Origin: Haliotis asinina
Taxonomy: Eukaryota > Mollusca > Gastropoda > Lepetellida > Haliotidae
Direction: 5' to 3'
Assembly (NCBI RefSeq): GCF_037392515.1
Contig: NC_090280.1
Span: forward strand, 60,463,504-60,527,503
DNA: 64,000 nucleotides
Below the pieces are notes generated by a model. That model worked only from the letters and a program-made list of their open reading frames with translations. It was not told where the DNA came from and made no database searches. This document shows, piece after piece, positions 23,155 to 33,039 of this stretch. Position 1 is the first letter of the stretch; each line of letters begins with the position of its first letter. A program made the translations under genes and the position numbers.

Positions 23155-25007
23155 TGATGAGGTTTGATTCCACTGTGAATCCTCATGTGTCTCTGTACGT
23201 CATTTGAACGTGTAAATGTTTTCTCACACACAATGCACTGATGAAGTTTGATGCCACTGTGAATCCTCATGTGTCTCTGTAGGTCATGTGAGAGTGTAAA
23301 TGTTTTCTCACACACAATGCACTGGTGAGGTTTGATGCCACTGTGAATCCTCATGTGTCTCTGTAGGTCATTTGAATGTGTAAATGTTTTCTCACACACA
23401 ATGCACTGATGAGGTTTGATTCTATTGTGAATCCTCATGTGTCTCTGTAGGACATCTGAACGTGTAAATGTTTTCTCACACACAATGCACCAATGAGGTT
23501 TGATTCTACTGTGCATCCTCATGTGCCTCTGTACGTCATTTGAACTTGTAAATGTTTTCTCACACACAATGCACTGATGATGTTTGATGCCACTGTGAAT
23601 CCTCATGTGTCTTTGTAGGTCATGTGAGAGTGTAAATGGTTTTTCACACACAATGCACTGATAAGGCTTGATTCCACTGTGAAACCTCATGTGTCTCTGT
23701 TGGTCATGTGAGAGTGTAAATGTTTTCTCACACACAATGCACTGGTGAGGTTTGATGCCACTGTGAATCCTCATGTGTCTTTGTAGGTCATTTGAACGTG
23801 TAAATGTTTTCTCACACACAATGCACTGATGAGGTTTGATTCCATTGTGAATCCTCATGTGTCTCTGTAGGTCATGTGAGAGTGTAAATGTTTTCTCACA
23901 CACAATGCACCGATGAAGTTTGATTCTACTGTGAATCCTCATGTGTCTCTGTAGGTCATGTGAGAGTGTAAATGGTTTTTCACACACAATGCACTGATGA
24001 AGTTTGATGCCACTGTGAATCCTCATGTGTCTCTGTAGGTCATGTGAGAGTGTAAATGTTTTCTTACACACAATGCACTGGTGAGGTTTGATGCCACTGT
24101 GAATCCTCATGTGTCTCTGTAGGTCATTTGAATGTGTAAATGTTTTCTCACACACAATGCACTGATGAGGTTTGATTCTATTGTGAATCCTCATGTGTCT
24201 CTGTAGGACATCTGAACGTGTAAATGTCTTCTCACACACAATGCACCAATGAGGTTTGATTCTACTGTGCATCCTCATGTGCCTCTGTACGTCATTTGAA
24301 CTTGTAAATGTTTTCTCACACACAATGCACTGATGATGTTTGATGCCACTGTGAATCCTCATGTGTCTTTGTAGGTCATGTGAGAGTGTAAATGGTTTTT
24401 CACACACAATGCACTGATAAGGCTTGATTCCACTGTGAAACCTCATGTGTCTCTGTTGGTCATGTGAGAGTGTAAATGTTTTCTCACACACAATGCACTG
24501 GTGAGGTTTGATGCCACTGTGAATCCTCATGTGTCTCTGTAGGTCATTTGAACGTGTAAATGTTTTCTCACACACAATGCACTGATGAGGTTTGATTCCA
24601 TTGTGAATCCTCATGTGTCTCTGTAGGTCATGTGAGAGTGTAAATGTTTTCTCACACACAATGCACCGATGAAGTTTGATTCTACTGTGAATCCTCATGT
24701 GTCTCTGTAGGTCATGTGAGAGTGTAAATGGTTTTTCACACACAATGCACTGATAAGGCTTGATTCCACTGTGAAACCTCATGTATCTCTGTAGGTCATG
24801 TGAGAGTGTAAATGTTTTCTCACACACAATGCACTGGAGAGGTTTGATGCCACTGTGAATCCTCATGTGTCTTTGTAGGTCATTTGAACGTGTAAATGTT
24901 TTCTCACACACAATGCACTGATGAGGTTTGATTCCATTGCATTGTGAATCCTCATGTGTCTCTGTAGGACATCTGAACGTGTCAGTGTTTTCTCTCACAC
25001 AATGCAC
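23142..25007 (-). CDS. Zinc-finger array block B1 (21 C2H2 fingers)
   Basis: 621 open codons, identical in translation to block B2, including the same chimeric junction finger. The nine-finger duplication therefore happened before the A+B superunit was itself duplicated. Confidence 0.6.
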   Translation of the reverse strand: MHCVRENTDTFRCPTETHEDSQCNGIKPHQCIVCEKTFTRSNDLQRHMRIHSGIKPLQCIVCEKTFTLSHDLQRYMRFHSGIKPYQCIVCEKPFTLSHDLQRHMRIHSRIKLHRCIVCEKTFTLSHDLQRHMRIHNGIKPHQCIVCEKTFTRSNDLQRHMRIHSGIKPHQCIVCEKTFTLSHDQQRHMRFHSGIKPYQCIVCEKPFTLSHDLQRHMRIHSGIKHHQCIVCEKTFTSSNDVQRHMRMHSRIKPHWCIVCEKTFTRSDVLQRHMRIHNRIKPHQCIVCEKTFTHSNDLQRHMRIHSGIKPHQCIVCKKTFTLSHDLQRHMRIHSGIKLHQCIVCEKPFTLSHDLQRHMRIHSRIKLHRCIVCEKTFTLSHDLQRHMRIHNGIKPHQCIVCEKTFTRSNDLQRHMRIHSGIKPHQCIVCEKTFTLSHDQQRHMRFHSGIKPYQCIVCEKPFTLSHDLQRHMRIHSGIKHHQCIVCEKTFTSSNDVQRHMRMHSRIKPHWCIVCEKTFTRSDVLQRHMRIHNRIKPHQCIVCEKTFTHSNDLQRHMRIHSGIKPHQCIVCEKTFTLSHDLQRHMRIHSGIKLHQCIVCEKTFTRSNDVQRHMRIHSGIKPHQCIV

Positions 25008-26104
25008 TGATGAGGTTTGATTCCACTGTGAATCCTCATGTGTCTCTGTACGTCATTTGAACGTGTAAATGTTTTCTCACACACAATGCACTGATGAAGT
25101 TTGATGCCACTGTGAATCCTCATGTGTCTCTGTAGGTCATGTGAGAGTGTAAATGTTTTCTCACACACAATGCACTGGTGAGGTTTGATGCCACTGTGAA
25201 TCCTCATGTGTCTCTGTAGGTCATTTGAATGTGTAAATGTTTTCTCACACACAATGCACTGATGAGGTTTGATTCTATTGTGAATCCTCATGTGTCTCTG
25301 TAGGACATCTGAACGTGTAAATGTTTTCTCACACACAATGCACCAATGAGGTTTGATTCTACTGTGCATCCTCATGTGCCTCTGTACGTCATTTGAACTT
25401 GTAAATGTTTTCTCACACACAATGCACTGATGATGTTTGATGCCACTGTGAATCCTCATGTGTCTTTGTAGGTCATGTGAGAGTGTAAATGGTTTTTCAC
25501 ACACAATGCACTGATAAGGCTTGATTCCACTGTGAAACCTCATGTGTCTCTGTTGGTCATGTGAGAGTGTAAATGTTTTCTCACACACAATGCACTGGTG
25601 AGGTTTGATGCCACTGTGAATCCTCATGTGTCTCTGTAGGTCATTTGAACGTGTAAATGTTTTCTCACACACAATGCACTGATGAGGTTTGATTCCATTG
25701 TGAATCCTCATGTGTCTCTGTAGGTCATGTGAGAGTGTAAATGTTTTCTCACACACAATGCACCGATGAAGTTTGATTCTACTGTGAATCCTCATGTGTC
25801 TCTGTAGGTCATGTGAGAGTGTAAATGGTTTTTCACACACAATGCACTGATAAGGCTTGATTCCACTGTGAAACCTCATGTATCTCTGTAGGTCATGTGA
25901 GAGTGTAAATGTTTTCTCACACACAATGCACTGGAGAGGTTTGATGCCACTGTGAATCCTCATGTGTCTCTGTAGGTCATTTGAACGTGTAAATGTTTTC
26001 TCACACACAATGCACTGATGAGGTTTGATTCCATTGCATTGTGAATCCTCATGTGTCTCTGTAGGACATCTGAACGTGTCAGTGTTTTCTCTCACACAAT
26101 GCAC
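24995..26104 (-). CDS. Zinc-finger array block A1 (12 C2H2 fingers)
   Basis: 369 open codons, the most 5' block on the minus strand. The frame upstream (from the splice acceptor at 26,267) stops at 26,092 in a damaged finger, and A1 resumes in a frame restored by a 5-bp insertion ('gcaat') within that finger. Confidence 0.6.
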   Translation of the reverse strand: MHCVRENTDTFRCPTETHEDSQCNGIKPHQCIVCEKTFTRSNDLQRHMRIHSGIKPLQCIVCEKTFTLSHDLQRYMRFHSGIKPYQCIVCEKPFTLSHDLQRHMRIHSRIKLHRCIVCEKTFTLSHDLQRHMRIHNGIKPHQCIVCEKTFTRSNDLQRHMRIHSGIKPHQCIVCEKTFTLSHDQQRHMRFHSGIKPYQCIVCEKPFTLSHDLQRHMRIHSGIKHHQCIVCEKTFTSSNDVQRHMRMHSRIKPHWCIVCEKTFTRSDVLQRHMRIHNRIKPHQCIVCEKTFTHSNDLQRHMRIHSGIKPHQCIVCEKTFTLSHDLQRHMRIHSGIKLHQCIVCEKTFTRSNDVQRHMRIHSGIKPHQCIV

Positions 26105-26267
26105 TGATGAGGTTTGATTCCACTGTGAATCCTCATGTGTCTCTGTACGTCATTTGAACGTGTAAATGTTTTCTCACACACAGTGCACTGATGAGGTTTG
26201 ATTCCAGGGTGAAAGGATTCTCTAGATGGGAACTTCCACCACGAACCAGTGGATATTATGCTGTTTA
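26092..26267 (-). CDS. 5' start of the zinc-finger exon
   Basis: The minus strand has a good acceptor, 'cttatgttttcag', ending at 26,268. The exon then reads about 18 codons of non-finger sequence, one intact finger ('[21 protein letters not shown]') and the first half of another before TGA at 26,092-26,094. The same exon edge is conserved in the paralogue at 29,930, which supports the splice site. The upstream exon(s) with the start codon were not identified. Confidence 0.5.
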
Positions 26268-26773
26268 CTGAAAACATAAGAAAAGTTGTCACTCTCTTAT
26301 AACAAGTGGGTTAGGGAGCATGCACAATATGGTGGTATTGTTGTGTGATAACTAACCTGATACTTCTAAGGTTTCTTCCCCTCACAGCACACTTGGGTGA
26401 TTTTCAATATTCAACATGGAAACATAATTAGGTCTATTTAGATCAAATTAACTGCACAATAATATTGCATTTAAATGGTACATACCATGAAGTGAGTGAG
26501 TGAGCTTAGTTTTACGCCGCTCTTAGCAATCATATAAAGAGTGACACATCTTGTCATATACACTTGGAGCACATTTAGATCAAGCAACAGAAGTTTTAGT
26601 GGAAAGGATAGGTCGGGAAAAATTAATGCATACACAATTGGTGATGATGATTTTTATGAAGAATCACGTACAATGTGAACGACGCCCTCCTCTCCCCACC
26701 CCCACCACCCAACTTCCTTCCGAAATGTATATACCTCCCTGAGTGGGATGTATAAAATCGCTGATCTCTCCCT

Positions 26774-26858
26774 GTAGAGTTCTCTACCCACAGAGGTTAC
26801 TCCTGTCATACGTTGAGAGAGATGACAGGAGTAACCTCTGTAGGAAGAGAATCGAATG
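26774..26858. other. Strong hairpin, pre-miRNA-sized
   Basis: Perfect 19-bp arms 'cagaggttactcctgtcat' (26,791-26,809) and its complement (26,822-26,840) enclose a 12-nt loop. Pairing continues imperfectly outward ('ttctctaccca' against 'taggaagagaa') for about 17 more bp. Size and loop fit a microRNA precursor; a palindromic MITE is the alternative. Confidence 0.5.
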
Positions 26859-27857
26859 ATCCCTGCCCAATAAAAGTCTATGTACAAAGTAAGCGACTCC
26901 CTGCATGTTATGTAAACGATGATTGCCCCCTACCTTCCCAGAACAAAATGTGTTGTGTGGGACAAAACATCGACCCCAAACAACGATAGCGAGCGGTAAA
27001 TTGCTGCTAGTGCATGTGTACCCGACTTAGCAGATTTGCTGTCTGCTGCATTTACTTACGTTTGAGTGTCACCGCTATGAACGACCTCTCGACTTCGGCG
27101 CGAAATTATACTATTTCACGACCAGACATTTGCGCGCGCGGCTATATATCTATTTTTAGAGAAGACTGGTTTCCTACCTCTCTCCTCAACAACCTGGTCC
27201 CTGGAGGCTCCCTCAAAGTAGCTAAAGCAGTGTAAAGCGGCGCAGCGCAGACTACCAAGATAACCAGGCTGACAACTAAACAGGGCCGCGGGGACCCGTC
27301 TGTATTTACTTTGACCCTGCACGTTGCCATAACACAGGGTTCAGAGATCACTCATCACCAAATCATTGCTATGATGTTAACTACGCACAATGTAGATTTA
27401 AAAAGTTAACATATACACTGTTTATATTATTATTGTTGTTATGAATAATTCAGTTTAACCTCTATTTATAGGCTGACATCAACAGTGTTTAAAGTCATGC
27501 AGAAACAACCAGATGAATCTCTCAATGTTTTCTTGTTTTACGCCATTTCAAGCAACAGACTAGCTCTACACCGTGGGAGACGTTACACAATACATTTGAG
27601 CAGGGAGACTATGCTGTTGAACATCTCTGATTTGTGGTTGTTTTAGAACAATACGAAACAGTACGACTGAGTACACGTGTCCACTTGATGTGGAAGAGAG
27701 CTCTTCACAGACGTCTAAAGAATTGAAAGTACAGCAGCCGTTGTGTTTATGCTCACTTCCTTAACCTGATATAAGTCATGTAAAATTTCTTACAAGGAGG
27801 ATCCTGTTATCAGTTACGGGAGACAACTCTGTACATAGAATACTGGGTACACTGGGC

Positions 27858-28172
27858 AGTTTTACGCTCCACTCAGCAACATTCCAGCTATATGGCTGCG
27901 GTTTGTAAATAATCGAGTCTGGACGAATGAATGCAGTGATCAACAGCATGAGCATCGATCTGCAAATGGGAACTGATGACATGTGCTAACCTAGTCAGTG
28001 AGCTTGACCACCAGATCCCGTTATAGTTGCCTCTTACGACAAACAGAGTCGCCCTTTATGGCGAGTTCAATTCCGCCTACAATGTGTGAACCCTAGTGTC
28101 CGACAGGCTGTTACTGAAGAATTGGTAAAAGCGGAACAAAACTAAACTCACTCACTCACTCACTCACTCAAT
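27858..28172 (-). repeat. Family 2 dispersed repeat (diverged) followed by a SINE tail
   Basis: 27,858-28,080 carries 'cagctatatggctgcggttt', 'aataatcgagtctgga' and 'gagcttgaccaccagatccc' in family 2 order. 28,110-28,172 is the plus-oriented tail of the tRNA-derived SINE ('actaaactcactcactcact'). Confidence 0.7.
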
Positions 28173-28204
28173 TCTTTGATTTTCTTTGATTATATTTCTA
28201 GGTT

Positions 28205-28256
28205 TGTCAGCATAATCACTTAAGTACTGAACATTAGAGACCTGCATCAGTTAAGG
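28205..28256. repeat. Isolated copy of the 14.6-kb minisatellite unit
   Basis: 'aatcacttaagtactgaaca' then 'ttagagacctgcatcagtta' matches one unit of the tandem array at 14,617-14,915. Confidence 0.7.
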
Positions 28257-28348
28257 TGTTCCTGTCACAATAAGATGACATGCCGCCATATAACTGAAAT
28301 TCTTTTCCGATTCTCATTAAACAGAACGTATTCACGCCAAATCGTCTA

Positions 28349-28408
28349 TCAAAAAAAAATAAAAATAAAAATAAAAAAAAAATAAAATAAAAAATAAATA
28401 AATAAAAA
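28349..28408. repeat. A-rich (AAATA)n tract
   Basis: A 60-bp run of A with interspersed T, next to a 'ccaaacaaaccaaaaac' stretch. A similar tract lies at 30,218-30,256. Confidence 0.85.
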
Positions 28409-28959
28409 ACCAAACAAACCAAAAACAGTCACTGCTGTTTGAATATGATAATATTTACTATTTTGTATGTTTAGAAACCTCAGAGAAGCCAGGCAATACA
28501 TATTTAGCATGCGTATTATATTTGAAAACCTTTACAATCACCTGTCGCACTGTGGTTCATTCTTCAAAACAGTGTCAAATAATGACTGAAGTAACGAAGT
28601 ACAAAACCTTTTCGGTCGAACGAGGGACCAAATTGTGCAGAATCCCAAGCTTGACACTGAGAAGTATGAACATAGGCTTGAAGCTAAATACAGTAGGGGT
28701 TGATGCGCTACATCAGATTTTCAAGATTAGACTCATAGTGACGAAAAACATGATGGACCAAAACCTGTTTGTCTCCCATCGCCATCGTTGTCAATATTTA
28801 TGCCGTTTCGGGATGCTGTGGTTGCCGTTTTTGCAGGTTAATACTGGCGTTTTCAACGCTTGGCGACCGTTCTCGGGTGTTGTTGTAGCTGATACGCCAT
28901 GTTTGCTTCCATTTCAAAAGGTTAGTTTTCTGTTACAGAGCGTTTGTTTCGCTTTTAGA

Positions 28960-29930
28960 AGATATTGTTGCACAACGCACTGATGAGTTTTGATTCCACT
29001 GTGAATCTCCACACAGACGATTACCTGATGGTCTATTTTCCCCACATTCAGCACAACCACAGGGTTTTTACTAGTGTGAACCTTGCGTGTGTGTCTGAGC
29101 GTGTAAACAGTCCCACATTCAACACATTCACAAGGCTTGATTCCACTCTGAATCCCCATGTGTGTCTGCACAGCAGGTGGATGTGTAATTTTGTTTTCAC
29201 ATTCAACACATTCATAAGGTTTGATTCCACTGTGAATCGTCATGTATGTCGACCAGTTACTTGCACGTGTAAATGTTTTCCTACACTGAACACATTCATA
29301 AGGTTCAACACCACTATAAATCGTCATGTGCGCCTTAAGAGTATCGGATCGTATTCATTCCTACATTCAACACATTCATGATTCTTGATTTCACTGTGAT
29401 TCCTCATGTATTTCTGAAGGTGACCTGATTGTGTGAATTGTTTTTCACCTAAAGTGCGCTTATGAGGCTTGATCCCACTGTGAATCTACATGTGTGCCTT
29501 ACCTGATAGTGTAAATCGTTTCATACATTCAGCAAACCGACCAGAGCATGTGTATTTTCTTGCCCGCTCTCATAACAAGTATGAGGCCACTTGATTGAGC
29601 TTTGATGGCCCACTATGTTTTTCATGATTCTCCAAATCATCTACTTCCAGGTTTACAAAAAAGATTCTTTCATGAGATCATCTGTTTCCCTGGCTCCAAT
29701 CGTGCGTTTTTTCATGTGATCAACTGTTTTGAGATTTCCAGTGACAGGTTCTTTCATGAGGTCACACATTTTTCAGATTTCAGTAATGGGTTCCTTCGTG
29801 GTATCTTCAGTTTCCAGGGTTCCAGTAACGTTTCTTTCATGAAAACCCAGATTTCATTTATTTCAGTGTGAAGGAAAGGAATCTGTGGTTGTCAACATCC
29901 GTCATTAACATGTGGATGCTATGGTGTTCT
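28960..29930 (-). pseudogene. Decayed C2H2 zinc-finger paralogue
   Basis: Minus-strand translation shows at least four finger remnants with the same 'H-S-G-I-K-P' linker style: 'YECVQCRKTFTRASNWSTYM', 'YECVECENKITHPPAVQTHM', 'CECVECGTVYTLRHT' and 'HQCVVQQ'. Further remnants in other frames extend to about 29,545. Several lack one or more zinc ligands. The flank at 29,930 ('ttatgttttcag') and beyond matches the intron and exon edge of the large array at 26,267, so this is a decayed duplicate of that gene that did not undergo array expansion. Confidence 0.65.
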
Positions 29931-30326
29931 CTGAAAACATAAGGAACGTCACACTCTTATAACATCTAGGGTGGAGACCATACACAATGTGATGGTATGA
30001 TACGTAGCACGTAGCATGGTAACAAACCTGATATTGTAAAATGTCTTCCAACACACAAGACAAACAATAAACAACTATAAACAACTTAAAGGTGTGTTTT
30101 TCAGTATTCAAAATGGAATGTGCCAATGGTGAGATGCGCAACTATCCTCTCCATAGCCTCACAAAGAATTATAGTTAGCTTTTACATGATTTTGTCAAAA
30201 CAAAGCAATAATAAAAACAAATAATTAAAAAAAAATAAATAAAAAATAAAAAAACGTAGGATGTCTTGCAAAGCACTGTAAGGTGATGTACACTACCGTG
30301 TAAAACTGGTTAATACAATGAAAAGT

Positions 30327-30351
30327 ATTATTATTATTATTATTATTATTA
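30327..30351. repeat. (ATT)n tract at the 3' end of an R4/Dong-like LINE
   Basis: About eight ATT units. Read on the LINE's coding (minus) strand this is an (AAT)n/(TAA)n tail or target. Confidence 0.9.
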
Positions 30352-31087
30352 TGTTTTACAGATTAAGATAGAAATGCAGCAGAGAGGGTTTGGGTGATCC
30401 TGGCACAGTCAGGCTGGTCAAGCTCATCATCAGCCCAAGGCCCTCGCCCCCTCTACACACAGCCCAGACAGCGAATGGGACTTCTCCCAGGAAACGCTGC
30501 CTAGTCGAACCCACCAAGAACTTTCCGGAGAATATGGAGGCTCCCCAACACTGCAGCCTTCTGCATTACCCAGATTGTCAGAAGGGCTGTGCTCCTGGTG
30601 GAGAACTCGGGCACTCTTCTGACCTGTGCCAAGAGATCAGGAGGTACCAAACCAAGGGCACCGAGAACAATGGGGAGCCTGACGACAGTGTACTTGGGAT
30701 GTAAGCGAGACATTTCAAAGGCGAGGTCCGCATATTTATCATGCTTTTCCTGAATCTTGCCAATCACATTGCTGTCAAAAGGGACAGAAAATTCTATGAT
30801 ATAAATAATTTCATTGACTTTATCAAAAAGGACAAGATCATGTTTGTTGGCTGGAATTCGTCTCAGGCTGTATATTGGCCTATTCCAGAGAAGTTTGTAG
30901 CTGTCATTTTCCAGGACGCCCTGGACATGCTCAGGGTCGTACCATGGATGGACCTCGGAGTCAAAGCCACAGGCATGGCGGAGACGATAGTAAAAGCAGC
31001 GAACCATGCCATCATGTCTTTTAAGATATGCTGTTTGTGCCAAGGAAGGGCATCCACTGACAAGGTGTTGGACAGTCTCTGTAAATT
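30352..31087 (-). mobile_element. R4/Dong-like LINE 3' end, flanked by (TAA)n
   Basis: The minus-strand ORF encodes the C-terminus of a non-LTR polymerase: a zinc-knuckle-like 'ETVQHLVSGCPSLAQTAYLK', then a restriction-like-endonuclease-style segment ('NKHDLVLFDKVNEIIYIIEF', 'EKHDKYADLAFEMSRLH') and 'IVLGALGLVPPDLLAQVRR'. The open frame runs into the neighbouring (AAT)n as poly-Asn, which is an artefact. Both ends of the ~735-bp element abut (ATT)n microsatellite. R4-clade LINEs of the Dong type are known for a restriction-like endonuclease and TAA-repeat targets, which fits. Clade assignment is inference from motif and target. Confidence 0.65.
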
Positions 31088-31112
31088 GATTATTATTATT
31101 ATTATTATTATT
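31088..31112. repeat. (ATT)n tract at the 5' truncation point of the LINE
   Basis: Seven to eight ATT units directly after the truncated end of the LINE fragment, mirroring the tract at 30,327-30,351. Confidence 0.9.
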
Positions 31113-31384
31113 CCATTTAACCCCAATATTGTCGTCACCATACTCATAGTTTAACATCACTGCATTGAAATAATCCAGTTAGGTCTTCATGTGAACATAA
31201 TTTGACCTGTCTCTGATCACTGTAACACTAATATGTGTTACATTACATTAATATGTAGATGGCTCTCTGGCTAGCAGTGAACGAGTGCTGGATCAAAGAC
31301 GCTTCAGTGTTATGATTTTAATTTGCTTATAAGCTTGGTGTAGGTTGTCAAACATAGTTTCGACTGTGTCAAACTTAGGTTTGA

Positions 31385-31810
31385 CACTCATCACCTGATG
31401 AAGGAGTATATGTGTTCATCAACAGATGAAGAGTAAATATATTTATCACCTGATGAAGGAATATGCCTATTCATATAGGAATAAGAGCATTTGTCATCTG
31501 ATGAATGAAGGGGTAGATATATTGATTACCTGATGAAAGAATAAGTATGTTCATCAACTAATGAAGGAGTAAGTATTTTATCACCTGATGAAGGAGTAAG
31601 TATATTCATCATCTGATGAGGGAGTAAGTACATTTATCACCTGAGAAATGAGTAAGTATATTCAACACCCGATGAAGGAACATGAACATTCATAACCTGA
31701 TGAGGGAGTACGTATGTTCCTCAACTGATGTAGGATTAAGTGTATTTATCACTCGAGGAAGGAGTCAGTATATTCATCACTTGATGAAGGAGTAAGAAAA
31801 TTCATCTGTG
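31385..31810. repeat. Diverged minisatellite, ~28-32-bp unit
   Basis: About 14 units of 'tcacctgatgaaggagtaag' + 'tatattca' with frequent small changes. No coding potential seen. Confidence 0.85.
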
Positions 31811-32228
31811 ACGAAAGCATAATGACATGTACATGTAATTTTGAAGGATTATGGTTATGTAGAGTATTACAAACCAAAATGTAATGTAGTAAAATTACGT
31901 GCGTGTGTATGTGTGTGTGTATGTGTATGCGTGTGTGTTCTCGCTTTATGTGTGTAGAAAATACACGCCATGTGTAATTGTTGTCATCACACTTCAGTGT
32001 TTCATTAATATCGCGCGAGATTTCCTAAAAGAATCCCCATACAGAGAATGCTAGCACATTGCAGGAATCGGCGTAAAACTAAGCCCACTCACTCAATAAA
32101 AGGTACAATGTCAGTCTGTTTCATGCAGTTGTATACTCATTCATAAGTGTGTATCAGAGTATCTGACAGTGCAAATATTTTCCCACATTCAGAAACCAGA
32201 AACCTATAATGGTGTCTTTAAATCAGTG

Positions 32229-32398
32229 TTTGGGCAGTTGGGTAGCCTTGTGGTTAAAGCGTCAACTTGTCAAGCAGAAGAACTGGGTTTGATTCCCCAC
32301 ATAGGTGCAATGTGTTAAGCCCATTTCTGTTGTCAACCGTCGTGATATTGCGGAAATATTGCCAAAGGCGACGTGAAAATAAACTCACTCATTCTCTC
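32229..32398 (+). repeat. tRNA-derived SINE (family 1) copy
   Basis: A-box-like 'gggtagccttgtggttaaag', B-box-like 'gggtttgattccc', then 'gtcgtgatattgcggaaata' and tail 'aataaactcactcattc'. A shorter tail-only copy of the family lies at 32,055-32,100. Confidence 0.8.
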
Positions 32399-33039
32399 AA
32401 ATCCGTGTTTTCCTTGACTATGTTTCTGTGTTTGACAGTACCATCACTATCACCAAACATTTATGGACGGGCTTTCATCACCTCTATAACTAACTGTACC
32501 ATATTCGTGAGAATTAAATAAAGACCAAATAATCAGAGATTTGAAAACTTTCCAGTCGGGATATTTTTAACAATACATTACTGACACTATTCACAATCCG
32601 CAAACAGTTTGCTAACGGGCCAGAAGCTATTTTGAACGCTGCATTCGTGGTTTGTTGTCGGAGGTATTATCCTATACAAAGTTATGTCCGCTTTTGCACA
32701 ATTATTGTGCTTGGAATACATGAAGTTCTTCATGCCAATACATACTGATATATTTTGTGCTTCAAAAAGTGATTTCTGCCTGCTTATATGTATGAATTAA
32801 TTGAAATTAATTGTATTGTGACAAGGGTGTTTAAGGTTTAAGGTTTCCCAAATACTTAGGTAATGGGGAGCTCCTTTAAAGACCCGTGGGCTAGTGTTTC
32901 GGGATAAAGCTATAAATACTTGTCGTCTGGAGTTAGCTTACGGTACTCGGAACAAGGATTGGACCAGTATTAGTCCAAAGTTAAAGGAAGATCTACTGAT
33001 AAGAGAGAGGGAGCGAACGTGAGAGTTTAAGCTAAGGAT

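Larger units (their letters stand above)
19095..26104 (-). repeat. Higher-order tandem repeat of zinc-finger blocks (A-B-A-B-A)
   Basis: The basic unit is one 84-bp finger. Blocks start at 26,104, 25,007, 23,154, 22,057 and 20,204, giving lengths of 1,097, 1,853, 1,097, 1,853 and a last A block. 1,097 equals 13 fingers plus 5 bp; 1,853 equals 22 fingers plus 5 bp. The A+B superunit is 2,950 bp. Copies differ at few bases (for example 'tctttgtagg' near 23,780 against 'tctctgtagg' near 20,830), so amplification is recent but the copies are not literally identical. Confidence 0.9.

Noticed and set aside
28522-28983. 153-codon plus-strand ORF next to the zinc-finger paralogue
   Set aside because: No recognisable domain, and its end is antisense to finger remnants of the pseudogene.
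31385-31810. CRISPR-like array or ribozyme array (repeated CTGATGA)
   Set aside because: The units are contiguous and diverged without spacers, the host is eukaryotic, and no GAAA partner follows. It is a minisatellite.
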